64,000 nucleotides of DNA from Effrenium voratum (GCA_963377175.1 CAUJNA010003317.1:62001-126000), one strand, 5' to 3'. Numbered from the stretch's first letter, positions 34,219 to 45,372 are shown. The notes: a model not told the origin generated them from the letters alone. Numbers and translations are program-made.

Positions 34219-34296
34219 GTGCAAGAGCGGCGCATCCAGGAGAGAGCCCGGGCAGAGGAGCGTGCGCAGGCGCAGCTCGAGAAAGCCAGTGCCATG
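34219..34296 (+). CDS. Probable coiled-coil exon
   Basis: Between atgggcag| and gccatg|gtattt, 26 codons, phase 0: VQERRIQERARAEERAQAQL then EKASAM. The charged Glu/Arg/Ala heptad-like helix is typical of coiled coil. It is the last + strand island before the convergent recombinase gene. Confidence 0.6.
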
Positions 34297-35952
34297 GTAT
34301 TTGGGTGTTTCATTTGCATTTGGGTGTTTCATTTTCTTGGTGTTTGTGGTTTCTGTTGGGCTTTGTGTGTGTTTTAGACTCTCCTCACACATATAAATGT
34401 GTGGATTATCATATAGATACATAAATATCTTTTGCTGGGACCTCAATGAGAAGCAAAGTTTCTAGATGCTATTTGCCAGCGCTTAGGTCAAATTAGTGCT
34501 TAGTTTGGATTCAAAACACACACTAGCTGCCTCAGCTTGAAACTCAACACGTTGCAGCCACCCAAGCATTGCAGCCTGTCTGCGCAATTCCTCAAGTTTG
34601 GGGCCATACCACAAAACCAACTGAAGTCACTTGGGGACCAAAGAATTTGTTAAGTGGGGTGCGCCCTGGCTCATCTTCAACCTCTCCATCGTCGTCTTCG
34701 CCGCCATCCAGCCTGGCAAGTCTGGGCACTCAGAATGCAGATTGGAATGCGAAGGGGGCTGGGTTCCACTTGCCTTGAGTTAGTCAATGTTTCTTAAGAG
34801 GAGGAGCCACATTGAGCTGTGAGCTGGACCTACCCCTGAAATCCGGAGATGCTGGTCAACTCTCCCTTTTTCATAGCGATTTGATTTTACAATGGCAAGG
34901 GGTGAACAACAGGATTTATATTGACTGGTCAGCTAGTGAGTTGTAGGAGTTCCCCACGTGGCCCTTCACTGAACAATTGTCACACAAGTTCCTCAGGCCC
35001 TGTGGGCCGTGTATCATTGAAGTTCCCAAGAAGGTCCAAAGCACCTTTGCAAACGTAATCGCCTCCTAGAGCTGGGTGCGGGCATGCTGTGTCGTGTCAG
35101 CAGTGTCATGTCATTCCACATCCCCTGACGATGATGTTGGCATCAACAACGTTTCGCGAGAGTACAAAGGCATACAAAGGCTGCCTGAGTTGTCAAGCGA
35201 CGCAACTGTCAAGCGACGACGCAACTGTCAAGCGACGCAACTGTCAAGTCAAGCGACGCAACTGTCAAGTCAAGCGACGCAACTGTCAAGCGATGCAACT
35301 GTCAAGCGATGCAACTGTCAAGCGATGCAACTGTCAAGCGATGCAACTGTTTTTGGTATAAAGGTTGTTCTGTGGGTGATTGGTTGGTTGGAGCAAACAT
35401 TCGTGCGTGACAGACTGATTTAGCAAGCACTTTCGCTTTTCCATCCACGTCAACACGAGCGCCAAAAAATCTGAGGCCAGGAGAAGCCGGGAGAAGCAGA
35501 GGCATGCCTGGGCGGCTGGGCGGTGGCGGCGTTGGTTGGGGCGGATTGGGTTGGTCGGGCCCGGCCAGGAAGTATGAAAACCATAGGCCGAAACGGCCAT
35601 GAAGTAAGCAAATAGCTCTAAAGCATACTTGTTAGGTCAACATCTTGCATTGCACACGGGCTGGAAGTATCCTTAAGCGTGTTTGGCCGGCAACAGAATT
35701 TCTTTCCTTTTGTGTTGTCTGTTCACTACACAGTTTGAATTTTGAATACTGCTTGGTCAGGTCTCAACAAGTAATCATTCGTCAAAATGTTGAGGCCTAA
35801 CTGCAACCCAAGTTTCAATGCTGAGACTAGAAGCTTCATGGCAAACGCTTTTCGCAAGAAACAGTGTAAAAAGGAGCACAGTTGCCCTCGTGTTGTTGTT
35901 TGGCCTTAGGCAAGGAAATGAATGTTTCTTCCAAGCTGCCAGGGCCCAGAGG
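34297..35952. other. Convergent intergenic region
   Basis: Includes a weak Ser/Pro coding-like patch (34660-34770), the GTCAAGCG tandem array (35197-35350), and repeat-poor unique sequence. No RNA gene recognised. Confidence 0.4.
35197..35350. repeat. Tandem array of the caactgtcaagcgac 16-mer
   Basis: About nine units of 14-22 bp built on gcaactgtcaagcgacg, with gcgatgc variants at the right. The core is the reverse complement of CGCTTGAC found throughout 38-58 kb. Confidence 0.9.
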
Positions 35953-37122
35953 TCACTGACCACGCTTCTTGAGCTCGCGGTCGATATCCGCACGCGCACT
36001 CTTCAGCTTCTTTGTTGGTACCTTTGACCAATTGCAGCTGGGGCCATCAAGCTCATCAATGGCCTTTTTGACGTCCTTCAAGGTCAGTTGGCCGTAACGC
36101 AGGTGCACTTTTACGCTCCCAGGCGCATGTCTCCTTAGTTTTCAGCGTGTTTGCCGCAGGGGTTCAATTTCAGACAGCCAAGCTTTTGTCACGACTGCCT
36201 GTGTAAGGTACTTAGTGGTTGCCTGAGTGCTTTCACGCAAGCCTTAGGCATCCAACGGAATTCACACACCTTAAAAGCAGCAGTTGGTAGGCATTCGCGC
36301 TATGCTGAACTGCAAATGGCTTGTTTGATTTCCATAGAAACACATGTTTTGCAATGGCGCCATTCAGTAAAAGACAGACTCACTGCTACTTGTGTAAGCC
36401 ACGTTTTCCACCACATAATTTTGACACAGCAAGTAAGGCCAAGCCGCGCGTATTTCATGGACATGGCTGTGCTTAAGCCCTCGCCCATCAATTCGGTGAT
36501 GAGAGTTGCTCGGCCAGAATGTGGTCGGAGTTTGGCGTATTCCTGTTGCCAATTCTTGTTGTTGTCTTTGAGGTATTGCAGGAACAAAGGGGCCTGCTTC
36601 TTCACATGGCTGTAGACAGCATGATAGTGGACGTGGTCATTCTTGGCGTTCTTGCGGCTGGTAAAGAGGAAGCCACTCTCTGGCACCTCGTAGGTGTCCT
36701 CTACCTCGATGACTTTCCTTTTCTTACTGCCTGATTTGATCGTCCCATGCTTGTGCCCTTTTTCGCGCTTGACGGTGTAGCCATTCTTCAGGAGGGACTT
36801 CAGCCAGTGGACGTGTTTCTTGCGAACATAAACATCACCTGGTGATTTTTTGCCTCCTGGCGTGTCACCAGTGACACTGATTTTTGGGACCTCCGCTTTC
36901 ATTGCAATATCCTCACGCTTCAGGGTCAAGGCCTCTGAGCAGCGAAGCCCAAAGTTGCCTGTGAAACTTAATATTACAGCCATGCGTGCTCCACAATTGC
37001 GTCCGATGAATTTAATCCAATCTTCCCATGCTCGTCTACTCAGAGCAGGGGCTTGGCCCAACTTCTCTTTCCTCTTCTTTTGAGGAGGCATGGATTCCAA
37101 CTTGAGCCAGCATGCGACCTCA
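35953..37122 (-). CDS. Tyrosine recombinase / integrase-like protein (two exons)
   Basis: Two exons are visible: 37122-36445 and 36130-35953. The intron at 36444-36131 has a GC donor (cgcg|gcttgg) and AG acceptor (aaggag|aca) that splits an Arg codon. Exon 1 holds the first catalytic Arg (GLRCSEALTL) and the HxxR-type box (RPHSGRATLI). Exon 2 starts with HAPGSVKVHLRYGQLTLKDV, giving the second box His and the Tyr nucleophile in RYG. Together they form the R-H-R-H-Y set of the phage integrase superfamily, which cuts and rejoins DNA through a covalent 3'-phosphotyrosine. The tail ends DRELKKRGQ and a stop. Exon 1 may itself begin mid-gene: an acceptor sits at 37123-37124 and the frame is open upstream of the Met at 37091. 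The N-terminal core-binding domain was not located. Related cellular or transposon-borne recombinases (Crypton/DIRS type) cannot be separated by eye. Confidence 0.85.
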
Positions 37123-38335
37123 CTGCAAACAAAGTTGAGGCCCAGTTTTAGATCTTACACAGTCTCACATCGATTTTGTAATACAGACCCCTATGATTCC
37201 TTCCAATGGATCCTCCATGGGCTGGCATGGGGTCAGTGATTGAGCCGTTCACCAAAAGCACTTATAGATGGATGCACCCCTTAGTTGTTCAGCACCCTTT
37301 GTTGTTCAGCGCCCTTTCTACAGACCAAGGGTTTCTCTAACGGTCTTTGGCAAAGTGGACTCCATCATAGTCTGCAAAAACACTAGGTGGGCAGGGGAAC
37401 CAAGTGAGGTCAAGCGATTGACTTTCAACGTCAAGCGTATGACAAAACCATGCCAGTGATCATGTCAAGCGCCATGTTCACGTCAGGCAGCTGGGGGGCG
37501 GTCTTGGGCAGGCCAGCGACTCAGTGAGGCCGGCAGCTTGATTGGCGCATGGTGTCAAACACTGTTCCAGGATCAGCAATGCAGTGTTTGTGAGTTTTCA
37601 CATGCTCACAGGAAAAGGGTGTTGCAGAAACTATTTTTCTCATGACGCAAAATCCCACTCTTCATCAGCTTTCTAAACTTCAATGGTTGACCACCTTCTT
37701 GCGTTTTAGGTTTCAGCCAAGTTGGTTTGGTGCACATTCTGGCAAATCAATGTGGTCTACAAACAGGCTCAAACAAGTGGCTCGACTCATGTTTTTTAGA
37801 AACTCAATAGGGTACACTTTATCTGCAATCTGTCCGCATGGGGGGGGTAGGGCGTACCAGAAAATCAAAGAGTTTGGACATTGCCTGACGTTGCCTGTGC
37901 GAGCCTAGGCCAGAAGCTTCGCGAGCTGAGCTTCTTCATCTGGAAGGCTTTCGTCTCAGACAGCTGCCTGCACAGGTGACTGGCCACATTGCATTGGGGG
38001 CACGTGCATGACTGGTGGCATCGTTTGACAAAAGTTGGTTCCCTGATCCCCTGTTGCAAGAATGGTTCCCCTCAATTTTAGAACTGGGTTTCGACTAGTC
38101 TTAAGCATGGAAGTGTTAACTGTTGGCATGGTTGGTGACACCGTGATTTCTGCTGCATTTCGGATCTGACACAGAGCTGGAGATGTGGTCGCTTGACGAT
38201 GTATCGCTTGACGATTTATCACTTGACATGCAGGCATTGGCAATGATGTTGAGGACAGTTTGCTGCAGTTCAAGACTAAACCACCAGGTGACCACTGCCA
38301 CAGATCTAATTGCAATTCCCCAGAAGCCCTGAATC
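37123..38335. other. Divergent region between - and + genes
   Basis: Holds the apparent switch in CGCTTGAC orientation (GTCAAGCG at 37409-37472, CGCTTGAC from 38190). A candidate - strand exon at 38032-37887 is listed separately. A promoter region is inferred from gene orientation; no TATA-like box stands out. Confidence 0.4.
37887..38032 (-). CDS. Possible Cys/His-rich exon
   Basis: On the - strand the frame reads TFVKRCHQSCTCPQCNVASH then LCRQLSETKAFQMKKLSS. The C/H spacing could be a small zinc-binding motif. It lies upstream of the recombinase on the same strand and could be a 5' exon of it, but no phase join can be shown. Confidence 0.35.
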
Positions 38336-39411
38336 ATGAAGCGCCCTGCTGCGGAGATGGAGCACCCGCAGGAGCGCCCGCGGGAGCGCCCGTTCGTCAG
38401 AGCTGCGCGTGACGACTTCTTCGCGGCTTTTCAGAGCGAGGCTCGGTGATCATGTTTTTTCCAAATGATGTCCACCAAAAGGGGATCTAATGTCAATTCC
38501 ATGCCCATATTTGTCTTAAACATTGCATTTTCAAAGACCGCCTCCTTTGGCTTGCAGGGATGGTCAACCTCGCAACAAATAGGGAATTCAGAACCTGCGT
38601 TTTTTGTGTGTTTGCACCCCCTCAGGATGCACCGTACAAGTTCCCGCAGAATCGCGATGGCAGCGTCAAGCGACCTCGCGGCGTTCGCAGAGTGGAGAAC
38701 TTCGAAGATGCAGTGCCGGAGCAGAAGGCGCAGATGCTCCTGCAACTTATCCTTGGAATAACATTTTTTTGGGCGTGCTTGCTTTGAAAGAAAGTTCAAG
38801 ACACTTTAAAATTACTCCATTTCTTTAGGCATCTTGGATGAGGCAAGTGTTGCGTTTGTGTGAAAACTCCCTGTCGCCCCTTCCGACTAACAGGTACATG
38901 TTGGAGAAATCAGACTACCCGGATTTCGAGGGCGTGGCCGAGGTGGACGAGCTTCAGACTTTGGCTGCTCGCCTGCGAAGCTCTGTGAAGGAGGTGGTGG
39001 AGGCGCTGGCTGCGATCTGCAAGTGGGACCCGCAGGAGGGCGCCGACGCTGCCGACGCTTCCCCAGATAAAGCTTTGTTTTTTTTTGGTTTGGGGGGGTC
39101 TCTTTTGTTTTCCACTAACTGCTTGTTCAAATCCTCCTCCCCAACGATTAGCGGTTTGCGGATTACGCGGCTTTAGATTACAGATTACGGGTTGCACGGA
39201 TTTTCGATGCTTCAGCAGAAGTTTGAAGGCTGTGGCCCACAGTTTGCAGCACGGGTTACGGATTAAGTAGCAACCAGAGCAAGGATTACGCGGATTACGG
39301 ATTGTGATAAGCCCCCTGGGATTTCGAACTCCAGCCAAGGATCAGTTCCAGCGAGCGATTCGGATGGCTTTCATTCTGAACACGTCTTTGGACGACCAGG
39401 AGGAGGGCTGA
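38336..39411 (+). CDS. Complete small four-exon gene, unknown protein (~166 aa)
   Basis: Model: 38336-38437, 38626-38774, 38894-39071 and 39340-39411. It starts at ATG (MKRPAAEMEHPQERPRERPF) and ends at TGA after RAIRMAFILNTSLDDQEEG. Exon 2 contains DAPYKFPQNRDGSVKRPRGV, exon 3 LEKSDYPDFEGVAEVDELQT and a long helix (RLRSSVKEVVEALAAICKW). Donors are GA (agc|gaggct), GT (gggc|gtgctt) and GC (aaa|gctttg); all acceptors are AG and phases agree. The end of exon 2 is the least certain part. No domain recognised. Antisense frames at 38431-38799 are also open, but they lack this coherent start-to-stop structure. Confidence 0.55.
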
Positions 39412-39629
39412 GGATCATTCCGGGCTGTTTCATGGGCACCAAGCCTTTGTATTTTTTGATGATCGTCGGCTCTGGCACTGGCCACTGGGCATGCGTGGCG
39501 AAACTCACGTGGGTGTGGCTCAAAATTCTGGAGCTAGGGTAACAATTGTGACGCATTGTTTGAGCCATAAGCCACATCATCATGTCAATGTCAATGGCAC
39601 TGGATAGCTGGATGTAACTTGGGTTTCGC
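39397..39629 (-). CDS. Probable - strand exon, unknown protein
   Basis: After gcaacgcag| (on the - strand) the frame reads NPSYIQLSSAIDIDMMMWLM then AQTMRHNCYPSSRILSHTHV and continues to GLVPMKQPGMILSPPP at a GT donor. It is Met/His/Tyr-rich and protein-like with no open + alternative. Its last bases overlap the terminal exon of the + strand gene by ~15 bp, so one boundary may be off. It could belong upstream of the recombinase gene. Confidence 0.45.
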
Positions 39630-40496
39630 CTGCGTTGCTTGCACGGGCCGCGTGGCCGACGTGGCTGTTCCGGAGAAAATACGCGCCAGGGTCGACAAGA
39701 CTCTCTCATGCAGTTCATTCATTACTCAAGTTTGTGTCATGAGTTGACATGTTACGCATTCAGCCAATGAGGGTTGTTGATGTGCATGACGGTCAGCGTA
39801 TGATGCTGCACTCAATAGTCAGTGTATGTTCGCTTGACGATCAGGGTGTTTTGATCCTTGTGCCCAGGCCTGCTCGCGAGCAGGGAGGCCCAGAGTGTTT
39901 CAAGGGCAGCCTCAAACCCACAAGGCAGGTGAGGTGGCACAGGAGGTCGAGGCTCAACATGAGGCAGTCAAGGAACCATCACAAAGTTCTTCCAAAAGCT
40001 GCTTGCAGGGTACTCCAGCTCTACAATTGAGGGGGGCCAATATCTGGACTTACTGCATCTAATCCCTAACGGTTATTTCAAATTGTGGATTAAGTGCATT
40101 GCAGATTGCAGGATATTAAGGGATGATTGTTTGTGTGGCTCAGCCAGACTCAGTTTCCTGTGACACAACATTTGCCAGTATGTGTGTTTCAGTTCATAGA
40201 TGTTCATAGCCAGGTTGTTTCAGGACATGTGATAACGCTGACATGTACAAGCGTTTGTCTTTATAAAGGTGGCAGCCCGGTCAGTCCTTGGCGTGGCTGA
40301 GGCCTCACCTGCAGAACTAAAGCGTGGCGCCCGCAGTCACTTGTGGATTTGGGTTTGTGCTTGGTTTATTTTGTGTTCGTGCTTGTCAAGCCAGGCAAAC
40401 ACTCGCTTGACGCTTGACGATTGACGAATGATTAATGTTAGATGGAAACAAGGAAGCCGTTGTTTGTGGATATTTGTCATTTTGTGCAAACAATAG
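39630..40496. other. Spacer with weak coding patch
   Basis: A + strand patch at 39929-40062 (EVAQEVEAQHEAVKEPSQSS) follows aaggcag| and may be an exon. The rest shows CGCTTGAC motifs at 39834 and 40393-40430. Confidence 0.35.
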
Positions 40497-40566
40497 GTGT
40501 TGGAAGGGCTACCGCGTGTTATTGAGGCGGCCGCTGTGGGCCCACAGCGGCAGTTCGAGGCATGTC
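40497..40566 (+). CDS. Short probable exon
   Basis: Between acaatag| and a GC donor (catgtc|gcttgacg). Reads VLEGLPRVIEAAAVGPQRQF EA. The downstream intron would begin with the GCTTGACG motif that recurs in this region. Confidence 0.45.
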
Positions 40567-41734
40567 GCTTGACGATGCTCCATTTGTTGTGGAGAACAAG
40601 AAGGCCATTGGTAGAAGTTGGAAGGGAAAGGGATAAACCAGCTAAGCTGCACATTTGTTATGTCAAGGAAGAACAGGATTTTGCCAATGGTTCACAAGCA
40701 GCAGGCAATGTCAAAACATTACTCATGTTAGTAATTTCTTAGCAACATGTAGTGCACTCATTAGGCCTGGCAAAGGCAATGTTTGACACACCAAACAAAA
40801 ATTGTCGAAGAGCGCGCTTGACGAGTTGAGCGTTTGACAGTGAGCACCCATGCCATCCTGTGTTGCATGCTCGATTTTCGCGCAAGGCGAAGTGCGATTC
40901 ATGTGACACGTGGTGGCAGCATTATGCTTCAGGCATGGAGAACGCGCCCTGAACCTCAAGGCACATGAGACGCGAGACAACAGAGACCCCGAAGCACTGC
41001 ACCTATGAAATTGAAGATAGCAAAGATTGCAACGAGGATTGAAGGGTATGCAAGGGTGTTGTTTCAAGCCGAGAACAGCTGCTTAAGTGTTGTGAGCCGC
41101 ATTTGACGTTCATGCCTGACTGAATGGTATGCTGTAAACAGACTTGCATGATTCATCTCGATGGCCTGAGGGTGTACCCCATGCCTCTTATGCTTGAGAC
41201 AAGACAGCTGTTTTGTTGCAGACATCAGGCGGTCCAACTTAAAGGTAACTTTCGTGCATAGCCTTGTTTGGCAGCAAGCGGGTGGTCCTCAAGTGCTGCA
41301 GAGTTGGAGTTCTTTATTTGCCAGGTTGCAGCTGGTTCTCCTGGCTCTTCTTTGGAGGACAGCCTGCGCAGCGCTTGCCCATGCAAGTTTCAAGACAGAA
41401 TGTTCTTCAGCATGATGGCTATTGCAAGTTTGCAAGGCAACATGGCTCCATGGGATGCTGTGCCCGCTGCTGTATACAATCAAATCACATAGGGGTCGCT
41501 TGACATGCAGGGCATTCATGCATATTTACAATTTGTTTATCAGCTCATACAGTGTTCACTTTGTAATGTTCCATTGCCACAGACAATGCAGTCCAACCAG
41601 GGCCCCTGCAACACCCTCGCTTGACGCATGACGCTTGACGCATGACGCTTGACGCATGACACTTGACAGCAGCAACGCAGCAGCAACGCAGCAGCACGCA
41701 GAGCATCACGCACAGCAGCACTCACAGCATCACG
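40567..41734. other. Spacer before a + strand gene start
   Basis: No exon called. Contains CGCTTGAC at 40816 and 41498, and a small tandem of the motif at 41617-41668. Confidence 0.4.
41617..41668. repeat. Tandem gcttgacgcatgac units
   Basis: Three to four copies of the 14-mer cgcttgacgcatga, followed by cagcagcaacg repeats, just upstream of the ATG at 41735. Confidence 0.85.
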
Positions 41735-42930
41735 ATGGCAGACATGATGATTCTCGACCACAGCAAGGTGATCCTGGTCGCGTACGGCCAGGATTTTGAG
41801 TACGTGCAGGGCCGTAAAGGCCGCGGCTGCTTGGCATCATTTTTCAACGGAGTTTGCATTTTTCGAAAAAGAAACCAACATGTTTTTGTGCTGCAAAATG
41901 TGTAAGCTTGCTGACAAACTCTGAGCTTTTGTCAACATGCCGCGTTGTTGAAACCATTGGCTTAAACATAAATTGTCTGAACGGTAGCAATCTGAGGTGG
42001 GAAGGGCAGCTCAGTCGTGGGTGGCGCTCTCAAGGGCTACTACCCGTCGGCCACGCACATCAGCATGGATGTGCGTGGCATCTGGGGCCGCGACCCGGCG
42101 GATTTGGAGGGCAAAGGCAAGCACAGATTTGGTGCCTTGGCCTTGCACGCAGCAGAGCATTAAATCCCTTGGATAGAAAGCCAGGTGGTTTTGAACAGAA
42201 GGAGTTGAGGGGGGGGCCTTTTGGGGTGGGCATTTCGTGGGTTTGCTGTGGGCGGGAGGCCCGGGCACGCCAGGCTTCCCGTTCGAACGGCGAGGGGGGA
42301 AGGGTTGGCAGATGGCAGCTTGCCCGTTGGGAGCTGCAAACAACCCATTTGATTATTGGGCCAAAGTTAAACCAGGGGACCACAGGTTTTAGTCCTTGGT
42401 TCCATTTACCAGAGCTGTGAGGCAACCCAGCAGTCGACATCGAGACCTTCGAGCAGCTGTGGGACCAAGATCCAGCAGAAGATGCAGTCAGACACTGCAT
42501 CATGTGGATCCTCACGTGGCTGCGGTTGCGCGGTGAAGATGATCAACATCTTCTGGTCCTGGCCATCGCATGTGCCTTGGCAAATTCAGTGGCTGGGCTC
42601 TGGGTTGAACTGGAGTTGACCTGAAGTTTGCCAGCTGGACATCCAAGGCAGCAAGGGCAAACACCGCAGCGCGTTCGTGGTGGTCGCGACGGCCATCGCC
42701 CTCGGGGTGCCGTACGCGCTTCCGTCGTACGACGGGCAACTTGGGCTAAAACAGAAATCAGTGTTCACTGCTTGAGGAATTGTCAAGTTTGCAGTTGCTG
42801 CTGATTGCAATGCATTTTTACACAGCCCAGGCTGGAGAGCTTGGAGCGGCCGTGGACTTGCACCAGAGCCTTCCGCTCCGACAAGCTGCAAGCCGTTGCC
42901 CGCGAAATGAAGGACACCTGGACACATGTT
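41735..42930 (+). CDS. Multi-exon gene, unknown protein (partial model)
   Basis: Visible exons: 41735-~41837 (starts MADMMILDHSKVILVAYGQD, then FEYVQGRKGRG), 41997-42110 (GSSVVGGALKGYYPSATHIS, MDVRGIWGRDPADLEG), 42422-42588 (NPAVDIETFEQLWDQDPAED, then CIMWILTWLRLRGEDDQHLL), 42635-~42744 (LDIQGSKGKHRSAFVVVATA, IALGVPYALPSYDGQL) and 42831-~42930 (LESLERPWTCTRAFRSDKLQ, AVAREMKDTWTH). Exons 3 and 4 join in phase 0. The intron before exon 3 ends in a family C repeat. More exons may follow at 43060-43230, where a Pro/Gln/Ala-rich frame is open on both strands. No domain recognised; the start Met is preceded by repeats and no SL acceptor is evident. Confidence 0.55.
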
Positions 42931-43257
42931 GTTTCAAACAAAAAGTATCCAGCAACAAATCCGTCGTTTTTGAGAGGTCATAATTGCCCAGCATTTTTTT
43001 GCGCAACCACATTTTTCTCAAGCACCAATCTTGCCCTGTTTTTTGAGAGTGGCCACGCGTTCTCCATGGCACTTCGTCAGGAGCTGCTTGAACCTCGGCC
43101 GCTTCCGCCACCTGCGCAGCCTGCGCAGCCTGCTCAGCCTGCTCAGCCAGCAGTGACTCCTGGAGCTGGCGATGGAGAAGCGAGCATGTTGAGCCGAGCA
43201 TCTTGGCTGACTCCCCAATTCCCGCTCCACTCCACCCCACTCCACTCCACTCCATTC

Positions 43258-43415
43258 ACTCCACGCACTGACTGATTCACTGACTCACTGACTCACTCAC
43301 TCACTCACTCACTCACTCATTCACTGACTCACCGACCTCACTGAATCGCTGAATCACAGAATCGCTGACTCACCGACTCACTGAATCACTGAATCGCTGA
43401 AGGTGAAAGCCCGCC
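43258..43415. repeat. ACTC/ACTG octamer-like simple repeat
   Basis: Runs of actcactg and actcactc, then gaatcgctgaatcac variants. It is complementary in kind to the GTGA array 0.7 kb downstream. Confidence 0.9.
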
Positions 43416-43813
43416 TTGCAGAACGTGCTCCTTCAGTGGCGTGGTGCTTCGAAAGGCTGCAGATCGATGCGGAAGGCTGGGCAGACACTGGTCTGCACAT
43501 GAGTCAGCTTCAAACATACCGTCATTTCCTTTATGTATGAGTGTTTCATGCACATGTTGCTTATTGGTTTTGCTTTAAAAAGGATACGAGACGTCCAAAA
43601 AAACGATATCCCAAGGACCCCCAAAGCCTAGAGACAAAAGCTGAAAAACGATGCAGAATGAATACACCCCAGACAAGTAATTTTGACGCGACTTTTGCAC
43701 CCGAACTTTTGCACCGCTGACCATTGAGAAGCCAAGGGCATGCTGAGCCTTTGTGAGTTTTCAGAAGAAGGCTATCAAGCAAGCGCATCGCTGGTTCCGG
43801 TGATGACTCGTGA

Positions 43814-43926
43814 CTTGGCCATGGATCAAAACCCCGTACCCCCAGTGAACATCCCCACTAAAAAAGACTAAGATGGGTGGTTCACCTACCCCAAAACGGT
43901 ACCATTGGTTTTGACCCACAGCCAAG
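43814..43926. mobile_element. Family C TIR element
   Basis: Ends CTTGGCCATGGATCAAAACC and GGTTTTGACCCACAGCCAAG form a ~20-bp inverted repeat with three mismatches. The interior accccgtacccccagtgaac recurs inverted in the copy at 46264. Confidence 0.75.
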
Positions 43927-44054
43927 ACCCTCCCAGGACACTTGTTGAAAGTGACCTTGTGGTCACTTGACCTCTCTTGGATCTGTGGGAATAAGCGAAG
44001 TGAGCAAATGTACATGAAAGCCGAGTGAGTGAAGGAAGGGGGGGGGGCAGCAGG

Positions 44055-44847
44055 TAGTGAGTGAGTGAGTGAGTGAGTGAGTGAGTGAGTGAGTGAGTGA
44101 GTGAGTGAGTGAGTGAGTGAGTGAGTGAGTGAGTGAGTGAGTGAGTGAGTGAGTGAGTGAGTGAGTGAGTGAGTGAGTGAGTGAGTGAGTGAGTGAGTGA
44201 GTGAGTGAGTGAGTGAGTGAGTGAGTGAGTGAGTGAGTGAGTGAGTGAGTGAGTGAGTGAGTGAGTGAGTGAGTGAGTGAGTGAGTGAGTGAGTGAGTGA
44301 GTGAGTGAGTGAGTGAGTGAGTGAGTGAGTGAGTGAGTGAGTGAGTGAGTGAGTGAGTGAGTGAGTGAGTGAGTGAGTGAGTGAGTGAGTGAGTGAGTGA
44401 GTGAGTGAGTGAGTGAGTGAGTGAGTGAGTGAGTGAGTGAGTGAGTGAGTGAGTGAGTGAGTGAGTGAGTGAGTGAGTGAGTGAGTGAGTGAGTGAGTGA
44501 GTGAGTGAGTGAGTGAGTGAGTGAGTGAGTGAGTGAGTGAGTGAGGGAGTGAGTGAGAGTGGAGGGAGTGAGTGAGGGAGTGAGGGAGTGAGGGGGAGAG
44601 GGAGTGAGGGAGTGAGGGAGTGAGGGAGTGAGGGAGTGAGGGAGTGAGGGAGTGAGGGAGTGAGGGGAGTGAGGGAGTGAGGGAGTGAGGGAGTGAGGGA
44701 GTGAGTGAGTGAGGGAGTGAGGGAGTGAGGGAGTGAGGGAGTGAGGGAGTGAGGGAGTGAGGGAGTGAGGGAGTGAGGGAGTGAGGGAGTGAGGGAGTGA
44801 GGGAGTGAGGGAGTGAGGGAGTGAGTGAGTGAGTGAGTGAGTGAGAG
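44055..44847. repeat. ~790-bp GTGA tetranucleotide array with GGGAGTGA higher-order part
   Basis: Pure gtga repeats run from 44055 to ~44545 (about 120 units). Then an 8-bp unit gggagtga dominates to ~44820 before reverting to gtga. The - strand frames of SLTHSLTH and SLPHSLTP are artefacts of this array. Confidence 0.97.
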
Positions 44848-45090
44848 TGTTTGATTGAATCAACAGAAGGGTGGTCACCTTGATTGTAATATGTTTGCAG
44901 TCCTGGCAGTTTCCACACTGCTTGTCACTTTTATGTCACTTGACACCTGCCTTAATGCTTGCTGGTGTGGAAGGCATTTCCTTGATGTTGTACCTTTGGC
45001 TGAGCACCTTCCAAGGGAGGTCCTGCGTTGGTTGTTTGACACGTTCGGATGAGACGGGTTCAGCGAGACGGATTTCATGCGATTTCTAAG

Positions 45091-45209
45091 GCGAGATCCA
45101 GGCCAGCAACCCGCGCTGGCGCAACCCGTCCGCCATGGTCAATATGCACATTCGGGAGAAGATGGTGCAGCTGAATCCAGGCCAGTTGTCAGTTTTTCAC
45201 GAAACCTTG
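45091..45209 (+). CDS. Probable exon, unknown protein
   Basis: Between tttctaag| and accttg|gtaaaa. Reads EIQASNPRWRNPSAMVNMHI then REKMVQLNPGQLSVFHETL. Good donor; helical composition. No domain recognised. Confidence 0.5.
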
Positions 45210-45304
45210 GTAAAACATTTACACCTGCCTCGACCCCACACAGGAGGAAGAAGGTTGCTCGGGGCAATGAAGCCTTGTCAGACTGTTGTGAAGCAATTGC
45301 TGGG

Positions 45305-45372
45305 ACACTCTTTCACTTGACACTTTCGCTTGACACTTTCGCTTGACACCCTGACACTTTCGCTTGACATTG
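45305..45372. repeat. Cluster of CTTGACACTTTCG units
   Basis: Four to five copies of cgcttgacactt, an irregular tandem of the region's recurrent CTTGAC motif, inside the intron between 45209 and 45478. Confidence 0.8.

Larger units (their letters stand above)
42931..45090. other. Spacer dominated by simple repeats
   Basis: Contains the 43060-43230 Gln/Ala/Pro frame of uncertain strand, the TCAC/TGAC tract, a family C element and the GTGA array. A short + island at 44960-45050 is possible but unproven. Confidence 0.4.

Noticed and set aside
43761..44918. Very long - strand open frames rich in SLTH/SLPH repeats
   Set aside because: They are translations of the GTGA tetranucleotide array; any period-4 array without stops gives open frames.
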